This document shows positions 46,682 to 56,110 of a DNA stretch of 64,000 bases, piece by piece. Source of the DNA: Okeania sp034190295 (lineage in GTDB: Bacteria > Cyanobacteriota > Cyanobacteriia > Cyanobacteriales > Microcoleaceae). Location of the stretch: contig JAXHSW010000017.1 in NCBI GenBank assembly GCA_034190295.1, forward strand, positions 1-64,000, read 5' to 3'. Below the pieces are notes generated by a model. It saw only the letters and a program-made list of their open reading frames with translations. It had not been told where the DNA came from and ran no database searches. Every line of letters begins with the position of its first letter. Within the stretch, counting starts at the first letter, position 1. The position numbers and the translations under genes are program-made.

Positions 46682-48622
46682 ATGATAAACTTTGGAGAAT
46701 TAAAATTAAGAGTAAACGAAAAATCTTCCTTTGTCGGAATTGAGAAAAAGGAGAATAGGTTAATTTTTTATCTCCCTAAAGGGTTTGATGAAAATCACAA
46801 TTCACTAGATAGTTTTGAATTCAAGCGAGATTTATTTTTCAAACTTTATAGAGTTATGAAAATCACTTATCAACTCTACCTTGAAAAGGGGTATTTGAAT
46901 CATAATCCTCAAACTAATGACCGGGATGGTGTGATGAAAAATAAGTCAGGTCAAGATGTTAGTATTGATGATAATAGAGAAAGTATTTTATATTCTAAAT
47001 TCGATGCACTAGATAGTATTTTAGAGGTTTATAATGAATTAAAAATTATTAGTCTTGTATCTCGCATTAGTCAATTAGAAACTATAGACTATAGTAAACT
47101 TCATCGCTATTTGCACAGAGGTATTTTCTTAAATAATGGTGCTATTTATATTGACTTGATGGATATGCCACGTCAGCAAATGCATTATGATTCATCTGAT
47201 ATTGTGGCAATGTATTGTTATATCTTAAATGAGATTAAGCAACAATTAGATGAAAGTATTAATCCTGTAATTAGAGGTTTGTCTGAAAAATTTCAGCAAA
47301 AGTATATAGGATATCAGGGGAGTTTATTTAGCGAATTATACTATCAGCAAGTGATTAATTTGTTGAAAGATGCTTTAGAAGTAATTGATAACTATACGCC
47401 GATCAAAGATATAGATTATTGGGATTTTTATGATGCCATAGAAACTTTTTTATATGGTGAAATAAATAATTCATCTCAGGGGTTTGTTTGGGGTTTTGAC
47501 AATTTTCATAGTATTTGGGAGTCTATGTGTTTAACTTTTTTAGTCAAGCATATACAAAAAAATCGGATAATTTATCTGGATAACAGATACGTTGCTTCAG
47601 AAATAGCTAGTAAGATTAATGATAAAAATAATCTCATAATTGATACTTCAAATATGTTGAAACTAAATGGTATTCAGCTTTTCCCAGATGCAGTTATTAT
47701 TTCAGATAATACAAAGAAATCTGACTCTATATCATCTTTAGCTGAAGAACCAATTAGACTTACAATAAATAATTGGAATGACTATAATTACTATACTACT
47801 TTTACTTGTAAAGACCAATACCCTGAACAGCTTAAAATTGCTTATCTTAATCAACTTCCACTAGGTGGTAAATCTGACAAATCTAACTATAAGGATTGTC
47901 ACACTTACAGTGAACTAGCTAAGTTTTTTGAATCTGGCGAAAATTTCATACTAATTGATTCTTGTTTGCCAGATAATTTTTATTCCTATTGGGAAATAAC
48001 CGATAGTTTAGACGATTATCAAATTAAAATAATGCAACAGTTGAATCATGTATTTATTATGGGATTGAAAAAAAATTTATATACTTATAGCGATTTTTAT
48101 GAATACTTTAGTAATCTTGGCGGGGTGTTTATCGGGTCGTTATTCAGAAATTATTATTTTGAACAAAGGGATAAGTTCTTTATCCCATGCTGGAAAAATT
48201 ACAAAAATTTAAAAATAATAGACGTTAAATACTCAACTTTTGACTATTATCTGAAGCCAGAAAATCAAGAAGAAATTAAAAGTAGAAGTATTAGAAAACA
48301 ATTCGTCTATGAATACCTGATTCAAAATCATCTAACAAATACCAACAGCAACCTCAAAAATTTGAGTATAAATAGTGAATTTTGGCTACCAGTTTATCCG
48401 CAAGAATCTACACTTAAATATGGACCTGAATATCTGGATGATTATGTGAAATTAAGAGGTATTAATATTATGACTGTAATTGATAACTATATTCAGGCAA
48501 CTTCATCTCAATTCTTGAATGATTCGGGAGATTTGATGAATAGTGGAAATCCTAAAAATGAGATTTATGGTCAGAATAGTCAGAGTAAAAAAGCTAAAAA
48601 TATTACTAAGGAATTTTCATAA
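46682..48622 (+). CDS. mcrC: McrC/LlaJI-family restriction nuclease subunit, paralogue 1
   Basis: 646 residues. A helical N-terminal region (1-260) is followed by a PD-(D/E)XK nuclease core: Glu280 (FHSIWESMC), Pro-Asp 335-336 (LFPDAVII), and Asp514-x-Lys516 (IIDVKYSTF). After the core, a conserved segment EEIKSRSIRKQFVYEYL links to a C-terminal helix. This is the McrC/LlaJI R2 type, which cuts DNA when driven by the McrB motor. A second gene at 50447 is clearly paralogous and collinear over most of its length. The extra C-terminal 35 residues (NDSGDLMNSG, NSQSKKAKN) are unique to this copy and low-complexity. Confidence 0.85.
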   Translation: MINFGELKLRVNEKSSFVGIEKKENRLIFYLPKGFDENHNSLDSFEFKRDLFFKLYRVMKITYQLYLEKGYLNHNPQTNDRDGVMKNKSGQDVSIDDNRESILYSKFDALDSILEVYNELKIISLVSRISQLETIDYSKLHRYLHRGIFLNNGAIYIDLMDMPRQQMHYDSSDIVAMYCYILNEIKQQLDESINPVIRGLSEKFQQKYIGYQGSLFSELYYQQVINLLKDALEVIDNYTPIKDIDYWDFYDAIETFLYGEINNSSQGFVWGFDNFHSIWESMCLTFLVKHIQKNRIIYLDNRYVASEIASKINDKNNLIIDTSNMLKLNGIQLFPDAVIISDNTKKSDSISSLAEEPIRLTINNWNDYNYYTTFTCKDQYPEQLKIAYLNQLPLGGKSDKSNYKDCHTYSELAKFFESGENFILIDSCLPDNFYSYWEITDSLDDYQIKIMQQLNHVFIMGLKKNLYTYSDFYEYFSNLGGVFIGSLFRNYYFEQRDKFFIPCWKNYKNLKIIDVKYSTFDYYLKPENQEEIKSRSIRKQFVYEYLIQNHLTNTNSNLKNLSINSEFWLPVYPQESTLKYGPEYLDDYVKLRGINIMTVIDNYIQATSSQFLNDSGDLMNSGNPKNEIYGQNSQSKKAKNITKEFS

Positions 48623-48661
48623 AATAATCTGAGATAGGGTGGAAAAGTTGGGGATAAAGTT

Positions 48662-48796
48662 ATGCATGAAAATTTTGGTTTAGGTCTGGTGACAAATATT
48701 TTTGCTGAGGGTAGGAAACTGAGTTTAGGTATCAAATTTGGTAATAGTAAAAAAATTATTGACTCTCAAATTGCACCGATGGAAAAACTGAAATAA
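48662..48796 (+). CDS. Tiny ORF resembling a UvrD/PcrA C-terminal Tudor-like domain
   Basis: 44 codons beginning ATG CAT GAA. The frame also continues eight codons upstream to a stop as GKVGDKV. The pattern VGDKVMHENFGLGLV, then LSLGIKFGNSKKI and APMEKLK, matches the helicase C-terminal Tudor-like fold (V.H..FG.G.V ... V.F...K ... APL.KL). It lies 39 nt after mcrC paralogue 1. It could be a free-standing small partner of the nuclease, a remnant of a larger gene or chance; no strong ribosome site. Confidence 0.45.
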   Translation: MHENFGLGLVTNIFAEGRKLSLGIKFGNSKKIIDSQIAPMEKLK

Positions 48797-49040
48797 TTAG
48801 ATAAAGTTTACTGAAGTAAAGCCTAATTTTTATCCTTATTATTGATATTTTTGATTGTTTTTTCTTTTAGCAGAATTAAAAATATTGGTCAGTCAGGTAT
48901 TTATAGTCGTTGTTGCACAGGTGAGACATTTAGCTATAAGCAATATAGTCAAATATATGAGCAAAAAAGCAAAAGTATAACCAAGAATAATATTAACTTT
49001 GTGACTAGCTTTTGTGCTGAGTCTGATGTTTAGGCAGTTG
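48797..49040. other. Short unique stretch before the tandem array
   Basis: AT-rich, no recognisable motif. A 63-codon ORF starting at 48842 ends in the first repeat unit and is not credible. Confidence 0.4.
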
Positions 49041-50073
49041 CTTCTATTGCGTATGTAGAAATAGGAATTTTTACTCAGTCTGAGATTTAACAGTCGATAC
49101 TTCTATTGCGTATGTAGAAATAGGAATTTTTACTCAGTCTGAGATTTAGGTAGTCAATACTTCTATTGCGTATGTAGAAATAGGAATTTTTACTCAGTCT
49201 GAGATTGAGGTAGTCGATACTTCTATTGCGTATGTAGAAATAGGAATTTTTACTCAGTCTGAGATTTAACAGTCGATACTTCTATTGCGTATGTAGAAAT
49301 AGGAATTTTTACTCAGTCTGAGATTTAACAGTCGATACTTCTATTGCGTATGTAGAAATAAAAATTTTTACTCAGTTTCAGATTTAGGCAGTTGCTTCTA
49401 TTGCGTATGTAGAAATAAGAATTTTTACTCAGTTTCAGATTGAGGTAGTCAATACTTCTATTGCGTATGTAGAAATAAGAATTTTTACTCAGTCTGAGAT
49501 TTAACAGTCGATACTTCTATTGCGTATGTAGAAATAGGAATTTTTACTCAGTCTGAGATTTAACAGTCGATACTTCTATTGCGTATGTAGAAATAGGAAN
49601 NNNNNNNNNNNNNNNNNNNNNNNNNNNNNNNNNNNNNNNNNNNNNNNNNNNNNNNNNNNNNNNNNNNNNNNNNNNNNNNNNNNNNNNNNNNNNNNNNNNG
49701 TATGTAGAAATAGGAATTTTTACTCAGTCTCAGATTGAGCAGTCGATACTTCTATTGCGTATGTAGCAATAGGAATTTTTACTCAGTTTCAGATTTAATA
49801 GTCAATACTTCTATTGCGTATGTAGAAATAGAAATTTTTACTCAGTCTGAGATTTAGCATATTGCGTATGTAGAAATAAGAATTTTTACTCAGTCTCAGA
49901 ACTTCTATTGCGTATGTAGCAATAAGAATTTTTACTCAGTTTCAGATTTAGGTAGTCGATACTTCTATTGCGTATGTAGCAATAGGAATTTTTGCTCAGT
50001 CTCAGAACTTCTATTGCGTATGTAGCAATAGGAATTTTTGCTCAGTCTCAGATTTAGCAGTCAATACTTTTTT
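49041..50073. repeat. 59-60 bp tandem repeat array (~17 copies, assembly gap inside)
   Basis: Units starting CTTCTATTGCGTATGTAGAA occur at 49041, 49100, 49160, 49220, 49279, 49338, 49395, 49455, 49514 and 49573, and again after the gap (about 49700 to 50060). Spacing is 57-60 bp before the gap and shorter (45-58 bp) in some later units. The core through TTTTTACTCAGTCTGAGAT is conserved; only about 10-13 bp (TTAACAGTCGATA-type) vary. N run 49600-49699 means copy number is unknown. It lies between the two mcrC paralogues. Not a CRISPR: the variable part is too short and recurs. Confidence 0.9.
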
Positions 50074-50095
50074 TTGGGGGTTTGGAGGTTTGAAG

Positions 50096-50119
50096 AGAGT
50101 TTGGAGACCAAACCCCTAC
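50096..50119 (-). repeat. 24-bp perfect inverted repeat, right arm
   Basis: AGAGTTTGGAGACCAAACCC plus CTAC, the exact reverse complement of 45763-45786. Confidence 0.8.
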
Positions 50120-50446
50120 GAAATTATTAACTCCTAACAGCAACTCCATATTTTGTAGTAATATTTTGAGAAATTGACATAAAATTTTTTACTTAGTTTC
50201 ATCCTTGAGTAATGGCAGGGGTCAATGAGTCTTTTAGTTTTATAATTTATCTGGATTTACCGAAAAATTGTGGTTTAAAGCCTCCTTTTTTAAGAGGATA
50301 AAAAGAAAAATTTTCCTTTGAGTCAATCCTTTTATTTTCAAGGAGAGGTAATAATTAATTATTAATAATTAATTGTTGAATCTTATCCTCTGAATTTCTT
50401 TATCTAGTTTACTTTTTCTATCTTCAATCTTCCTTCCTCAAAAAAA
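50120..50446. other. Leader of the second mcrC-like gene, with reverse repeat B
   Basis: Repeat B in reverse orientation at 50257-50378 (TTTACCGAAAAATTGTGGTT, AATTAATTGTTGAA end). The last 70 bp are CTTCC-rich leader just before the ATG. Confidence 0.55.
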
Positions 50447-52291
50447 ATGATAAATTTTGCCGAAATAAAACCTCAAGTCAACCCTAAATATTCTTTTGTC
50501 GGCATTGAAAAAAAGGGAGGTAAGTTAATTTTTCATTTACCTAAAGGATTCACTCAAAATGACCCGAATATTAATAATTTTGACTTTAAATGTGAATTAT
50601 TTTTCAAGCTCTATAAAGTTCTGAAAATTGTGCAAAATATTTATCAAGAAAAAAGATATTTGCAGAAAAATATCAAAATTAACGATCGCGATGGTGTATT
50701 AAAACAGGAAGCAGGAAAAGAAGTTATCATAAACGATAATCAAGAAAGCATTTTTTATAGCAAACTTGATGCCTTAGATAATATATTAGATGTCTACGAT
50801 GAATTGAAAATATTAGCACTTGTCTCTCGTCTTAGTAAATCTGAAACTATAGACTATAGTAAAATTCATCGTTATCTTCACAAATCTACCTTCCTTAATA
50901 ATGGCGCTATTTTTATTGACTCTATTGATATACCTCGACAACAAATATCTTATGAAGCTTCTGATCTTGTGGCAATGTATTGTTATATATTTACTGAGAT
51001 TAAGCAAAAATTAGGCGAAAATTTTAATCCAGAAATTGCTGCTCTATCTGCTAGATTTCGGCAAAAGTATATTGGGTATGAATATAGTCTGTTTAGCGAA
51101 ACCCATTATTCTTTAATCATCAATACTTTGAGAGATGCTTTAGAAATAATTGATAATTATACGGCGTTAAAAGATATAGATTATTGGGATTTTTATGATG
51201 CAGTTGAGAAATTTTTATTTGGGGAGTTGGATGATATAGAAAATGGCAAAATATGGGGATTTAATAATTTTCATAGTGTTTGGGAGGGAATGTGTTTAAC
51301 TTATCTGCTCAGATACACAAATCCATGTTTTGTCTGTTATCTAAATAGCCGATATATTGCTTCTGAAATAATTTCCTATTTGAATTACAAAAATAGAATT
51401 ATTGATTTTAGTCAGATTTTTCATATCAACGGCAAGGATATTTTTCCCGATGCTGTAATTATTTCGTTTCAGACTAAAAATAGTTTCTCAAACTCCGTAC
51501 TTCCAAATTTAGTTTTACCTACAACTTCATATCAAATTGAAAAAGTAAAAAATTGGAATGACTTATATTACTACACCAGTTTCAAATGCAATAAATATCA
51601 ATTGAAAATTGCCTATCTTAACCAAAACCCAGAACTAGAAAATCATACTTTTAACGAATTAGCTAAGTTCTGCAAAAGAGAGGGTGATGTGCTGAAAATT
51701 AATTCTTTGCCAAATCAGTTTTATTCTTATTGGGAAATTTTGGATGATTTTAATCTTGAACAACTACAAATGATGGAAAATTTGAATCACATATTTTATC
51801 TAGCTCTTAAATTTGGCATCTTATCTCCCGATAGATTTTTTCAACGCTTCATTGATTATGTTTTGGGGTCTGAATATCTTCTTAAAGACAACATATTTTA
51901 TCTATCTCTCTTTCGGGATAAGGATAGACTCCGCTCTCTCAAAGAAATCAATCAAAGCTTTAGTAATTTCCTGAATAAAATTATGAATAAAATCTCTATT
52001 CAGGTGATTGATATTAAATATGCCAATTTTGATTATTATCTAAATCCAGGAAACCGAGAAGAAATTAAAAGTCGAAGTATTAGAAAACAATTTGTCTATG
52101 AGTATTTGATTCAAAATTATCTGGAAAATCATCAAAGTACTGTTAAAAATTGCAGTATTAATAGTGAATTTTGGCTGCCTACTTACAAAAAAAATTTACC
52201 AGTTCTTACTCCTGGTACTAAATATATGGATGATTATGTCAAATTAATGGGGGTTAATATTGTGAAAGTTATTGATAGTTATATTGAGTAG
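50447..52291 (+). CDS. McrC/LlaJI-family restriction nuclease subunit, paralogue 2
   Basis: 614 residues, collinear with paralogue 1. Shared blocks include YSFVGIEKK, INDRDGVLKQ, HRYLHKSTFLNNGAIFID and DIDYWDFYDAVEKF. The nuclease residues are kept: Glu280 (FHSVWEGMC), Pro-Asp in IFPDAVIIS, Asp-x-Lys in VIDIKYANF, then EEIKSRSIRKQFVYEYL. Both copies therefore look catalytically competent. By eye over half of residues are identical, so the duplication is old enough to have diverged. There is no second McrB gene in the window; one motor may serve two nucleases or this copy may have another partner. Confidence 0.85.
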   Translation: MINFAEIKPQVNPKYSFVGIEKKGGKLIFHLPKGFTQNDPNINNFDFKCELFFKLYKVLKIVQNIYQEKRYLQKNIKINDRDGVLKQEAGKEVIINDNQESIFYSKLDALDNILDVYDELKILALVSRLSKSETIDYSKIHRYLHKSTFLNNGAIFIDSIDIPRQQISYEASDLVAMYCYIFTEIKQKLGENFNPEIAALSARFRQKYIGYEYSLFSETHYSLIINTLRDALEIIDNYTALKDIDYWDFYDAVEKFLFGELDDIENGKIWGFNNFHSVWEGMCLTYLLRYTNPCFVCYLNSRYIASEIISYLNYKNRIIDFSQIFHINGKDIFPDAVIISFQTKNSFSNSVLPNLVLPTTSYQIEKVKNWNDLYYYTSFKCNKYQLKIAYLNQNPELENHTFNELAKFCKREGDVLKINSLPNQFYSYWEILDDFNLEQLQMMENLNHIFYLALKFGILSPDRFFQRFIDYVLGSEYLLKDNIFYLSLFRDKDRLRSLKEINQSFSNFLNKIMNKISIQVIDIKYANFDYYLNPGNREEIKSRSIRKQFVYEYLIQNYLENHQSTVKNCSINSEFWLPTYKKNLPVLTPGTKYMDDYVKLMGVNIVKVIDSYIE

Positions 52292-52315
52292 GGGAGTGGG
52301 GGAGTAGGGGAGTGA

Positions 52316-52412
52316 GGGAGAATTAAACATAAGAATAATTAACATTAACTGTAACTGGGCTGCTAATTAGCAAAAAGGTTGTTCTACATAAGTTAATTAC
52401 TTAATAACTGAA
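52316..52412 (+). repeat. ~95-bp direct repeat, copy 1
   Basis: GGGAGAATTAAACATAAGAA ... GGGCTGCTAATTAGCAAAAA ... TAAGTTAATTACTTAATAA. Nearly the same sequence is at 58477-58567 in the same orientation. The two copies bracket the nucleotidyltransferase and NACHT genes. The following 52413-52569 carries a hairpin-repeat fragment (GGGGTGCTTAAAATTGTTTG) and TTCTGCC heptamers. Confidence 0.65.
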
Positions 52413-52569
52413 GTGTTACACAAATTAAGCATTAATTCATGGGAATTTGTATTATTTATCTTTTCTGCACCGTCAATGGGGGTGCTTAAAATTGTTTGGG
52501 GTTATAAAACATGGAGTGGCCGATCATTGAGTATCCATAAGCAATTTTCTCTTCTGCCTTCTGCCTTCT

Positions 52570-53421
52570 TCAATCATTTTTGCTCGTGCCAGATTCATCA
52601 AAAGCTCGTTGTAAGTCACTAGATATTTTTAGTTCATTTTGCCAATGTTTCAGGTAGTTGAAATCAAGTTTTTTTCCTTGAGCTTTTAGGACACCTAAAA
52701 TATCGCGCCATTGTTTAGCAGATTGATTGTCCGCAATTCTATACCAAATTAGTTTGTGCAAAATTATATCTTCAGGAGAAGCTACATAAAAATATTGCTC
52801 GGAAGAGTCTAATGGGTAAATTTTTTGTCGCCTACTAAGGCTAATTTTTTCAAATAAATTTGAAAAATTAATTGGGTGAATATCTGCTTTGATAACTGAA
52901 GCTGTATGAATAACGTTAAAACTGTTGGCTTTACCTTGAATAGCATCTTCTACAGCAGTATCACTAATATAAAATTCTCTTTCAAATGCTGTGATTAACT
53001 TTTTAATATCATTGGTTGTTAAAGACACAATAATATCTGCATCATTGGTTTGTCGAGGTTCGCCCCAAAATGAACTGGCTAAACCACCTCCTACAAAATA
53101 AAGGATGTTTAAGTTATCTAATATTTTCCCTATTTTAATGGCAATATCTACAGGGTCGTTTATCATAAATTCTATGTTGATTAATTCTGATATTTGAGCA
53201 AATTTTTCTCCTAAAATAATTGTTATGTATTTTTGTTTTAATTGATTTTTATCTAGTTCAGGGAAACGGGTTTTGAGTAGTTGCCATTGGATACTTTTTA
53301 CTTTTCTATTGGTAGTTATGTATTGCTTGATTTTTGTTTCTATGGAGACTTTCCCTAAGAGGTCAAAATATTTTTTATCTGCTTCTATAGTTGTATCTGC
53401 TGCTTGGGTTTTGTAGGTCAT
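52570..53421 (-). CDS. Nucleotidyltransferase-fold protein
   Basis: 283 residues. A nucleotidyltransferase active site is visible: GGGLASS (111-117), then Asp127-Ala-Asp129 in PRQTNDADIIV, and a third acidic strand SVIKADIHPINF. This is the layout of the MNT/AbiEii-like family. Residues 1-95 are helical and unrecognised. Later segments (EDIILHKLIWYRIAD) match the C-terminal helical part of such proteins. AbiEii-type members are toxins or antitoxins of defence systems; the location between McrBC-like and NACHT genes fits, but no partner antitoxin gene is adjacent, so the role is open. Confidence 0.75.
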   Translation of the reverse strand: MTYKTQAADTTIEADKKYFDLLGKVSIETKIKQYITTNRKVKSIQWQLLKTRFPELDKNQLKQKYITIILGEKFAQISELINIEFMINDPVDIAIKIGKILDNLNILYFVGGGLASSFWGEPRQTNDADIIVSLTTNDIKKLITAFEREFYISDTAVEDAIQGKANSFNVIHTASVIKADIHPINFSNLFEKISLSRRQKIYPLDSSEQYFYVASPEDIILHKLIWYRIADNQSAKQWRDILGVLKAQGKKLDFNYLKHWQNELKISSDLQRAFDESGTSKND

Positions 53422-53494
53422 ATTTTTTTCTGAAATTAATAATTTTCCTCTTTTTTCATCAAATAAGTATCGTTTTATTTTAATTAAGGATTTA

Positions 53495-54563
53495 GCGATC
53501 GCTTTTCTATTCGGAATTCAATTAGTGTGTTGATGTTCAATATGCGTTGAATAAAAAGTCATGTGTAGGGGCGAGCAACACCCAATAATACTTATCCTAT
53601 CACCATTTTTTCTCATTTGCAATGGGAAATCCTACATTTTTCTGGTGCTTCATACAATGACAATCTCAATGAGTGGCGGTGGTCGAATTTTACTTATCTA
53701 TTTGGCGTAGCGATCGCTTTTCTATATTAGTTTGTTGATTGTTACCTGCTTTTTTTGCGTTGAATAAAAAGTCATGCGTAGGGGCGAACGACCCCCAATA
53801 ATACTTAGACTATCATAAAGTTTTCCGAGGTGCAATGATAAATCCTAGCTATTTTTTGGTGCTTCGTGCAATGAGAATTTTTGTGGATTTAAACTTGGGA
53901 GTCTGGGAATGACGATTTTGATGAGTAGCGATCGCTTTTCTATATTAGTTTGTTGATTGTTACCTGCTTTTTTTGCGTTGAATAAAAAGTCATGCGTAGG
54001 GGCGAACGACCCCCAATAATACTTAGACTATCATAAAGTTTTCCGAGGTGCAATGATAAATCCTAGCTATTTTTTGGTGCTTCGTGCAATGAGAATTTTT
54101 GTGGATTTAAACTTGGGAGTCTGGGAATGACGATTTTGATGAGTAGCGATCGCTTTTCTATATTAGTTTGTTGATTGTTACCTGCTTTTTTTGCGTTGAA
54201 TAAAAAGTCATGCGTAGGGGCGAACGACACCCAATAATACTTAGAATATCATAAATTTTTCCGAGGTATAATGAGAAATACTAGATTTTTTTTGGTGCTT
54301 CGTGCAATGAGAATTTTTGTCGGTCGTCGAATTTTATTCATCTATTTAGCGATCGCTTCTCTATATTAGTTTGTTGATTGTTACCTGCTTTTTTTGCGTT
54401 GAATAAAAAGTCATGCGTAGGGGCGAACGACCCCCAACTATACTTAGACTATCATAAAGTTTTCCGAGGTGCAATGAGAAATCCTAGCCTTTTTTGGTGC
54501 TTCGTGCAATGAGAGTTTTTGTGGATTTAAACTTGGGAGTCTGGGAATGACGATTTTGATGAG
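53495..54563. repeat. Tandem ~203-228 bp repeats, five units
   Basis: Units begin at or near GCGATCGCTTTTCTATATTA at 53495 (divergent), 53710, 53938, 54146 and 54349. Each carries TTGTTGATTGTTACCTGC, GTTGAATAAAAAGTCATGCG, TAGGGGCGAACGACCCCCAA, a TTTTCCGAGGTGCAATGA block and GGTGCTTCGTGCAATGAGA. Units 2 and 3 are almost identical. No ORF is conserved. The array fills the spacer between the nucleotidyltransferase and the next small gene. Confidence 0.85.
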
Positions 54564-54579
54564 TAGCGGTCGTCGAATT

Positions 54580-54939
54580 TTACTTTTGGATAGCTTTGAT
54601 TAATTTTACTGCCGAAATTGTAGCTACATAAATAATGATAGATAAACCAACAGCACTAGAAATTAACAAACCAGCTTCTCGATGCACAACGATAAAATTG
54701 ATAGTTCGGTCAGCTACGCAAGGCCATGTAGAACAAATTTCAGTATTTGATTGTTCTTTGATTTTTTGGTTGGATAAGGTTTCATTGTTCATGGAAATTT
54801 TTCTACTGTTTGTTGAATCTAGCCTTCTGAAGTTTGGAAAGCTGCAACTATTAATATTGGAGTTTCTGCTGTTTTGAGAAATGGGAATTAAATGACTATC
54901 AAAATTATGGTTTGGGCAATTTTGTTGTGTTTGATTCAT
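54580..54939 (-). CDS. Small protein with C-terminal membrane segment
   Basis: 119 residues from the ATG at 54939 (a longer frame to 54972 adds 11 residues). The N-terminal 85 residues are Asn/Ser-rich and probably disordered; Cys residues at CPNHNF and CSTWPCVADRT are notable. One membrane helix (AGLLISSAVGLSIIIYVATI) is followed by a short Lys-rich tail. I recognise no family. It diverges from the NACHT gene 0.1 kb away, and could be an accessory or chance ORF; the clear helix favours a real gene. Confidence 0.5.
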   Translation of the reverse strand: MNQTQQNCPNHNFDSHLIPISQNSRNSNINSCSFPNFRRLDSTNSRKISMNNETLSNQKIKEQSNTEICSTWPCVADRTINFIVVHREAGLLISSAVGLSIIIYVATISAVKLIKAIQK

Positions 54940-55585
54940 GGAACTAATTTTTAACTCTACTACTAACAGCATGAATCAGAATCTAAAGTTCTTAGTCTAA
55001 GTAAAAGTCAGAGTTATGTTAAAGTTTGTCAAAGTTGTAAAAGTTGATTTTTTCAGTTATGGGTAGGTCCTATCGAGCATTTGAGGAGGGCGTTCAAAAA
55101 GTTAAAAATGCTCTGAAACGTTTGAGATGGAAAAAAGAGGGTTTAGCAACTAGAGTTGAATGTTCCCGTCAAACTATTTTTAGTTTTCTGAAGAGAAATC
55201 GAATTTCTTGTGAAATCTTTGAATCTATTTGCTCGGAATTGGGTTTGACTATAGAAGAAGTTGCTGAAATAGAGTCGAATAATATAAATCATTTGGTGCT
55301 AAAAGTACGGGAAATTATTGAGTCTATTATCCGCGAAAGATGTGGCACAATGCGGATTTTTGATATGGCTCAACCCATTGGTTTAAATGATATTTATACT
55401 CATGTAAATATCCTAGAAAAAATTACGGCACGCCGACATAAATCAATTAATAAATTATTACAAGAATGTGAATCGGGAAAATTGGAAGGTTGGGTATTTG
55501 GAAAAACTACAGAGAAAAGATTTCCAGGAATAGAGGCAGTCGAAACATATAGGAAATTAATGATTTGGGGTAACCCAGGAGCGGG

Positions 55586-55742
55586 TAATTTCAGTTATCA
55601 GTTATCAGTTATCAGTTATCAGTTATCAGTACCTCTAGCTGTTTGCGCAGCATGACAAAGGTCAAGCAAAGTGAATTTAAATAAGGAATAGTCTCTTTTT
55701 TTATCCCTTTAAAAAGGGAAGCGCATACCTACAATTTTCGGG
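55586..55742. mobile_element. Small insertion element in the NACHT Walker A motif
   Basis: Starts TAATTTCAGTTATCAGTTAT (AGTTATC heptamer x5) and ends with TTATCCCTTTAAAAAGGGAA, then ACAATTTTCGG. Removing it restores GNPGAG-KTTFLK in frame. The same family lies at 55983-56110, at about 44016-44160 and, in part, at 4677-4800. ~157 bp, no ORF. Confidence 0.7.
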
Positions 55743-55982
55743 AAAACTACTTTTTTAAAAAATATAGCTATTCAATGTATGGAAGGGAATTTTTTATCTG
55801 ACTATTTACCTATATTTTTGACTCTGAGAGATTTTGCTGAAGTTGCGGATAAACAGGGAATTTTGGAATATATTCATCAGGAATTTTTGCCAAATTTGCC
55901 GAGATAAGAAAGTTCCTTACAAGAAATTATTAGGGAAGGCAGGGCAATAATTTTATTTGATGGTTTGGATGAGGTGAGGGAG

Positions 55983-56110
55983 GTCATTTCAGTTATCAGT
56001 TATCAGTTATCAGTTATCAGTACCTCTAGCTAAAGCGAGAGGCTTGACATAAGGAATACTCTTTTTTTTATCCCCTTAAAAGGGGAGGCTTTAAACCACA
56101 ATTTTTCGGT
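55983..56110. mobile_element. Second copy of the same insertion, after NACHT Walker B
   Basis: GTCATTTCAGTTATCAGTTA (four heptamers), ACCTCTAGCT, TTATCCCCTTAAAAGGGGAG, GCTTTAAACCACAATTTTTC and GGTAAA end. About 128 bp. It follows GATGAGGTGAGGGAG, the Walker B region of the NACHT gene. Confidence 0.7.

Noticed and set aside
49041..50073. CRISPR array
   Set aside because: Repeat period is 59-60 bp with ~46 bp conserved and the remaining ~13 bp recurring between units; no unique spacers of 30-40 bp and no cas genes.
55044..55655. Independent 203-residue HTH protein
   Set aside because: Its last residues (NFSYQLSVISYQ) are the translated heptamer insertion; the true continuation is the NACHT P-loop downstream.
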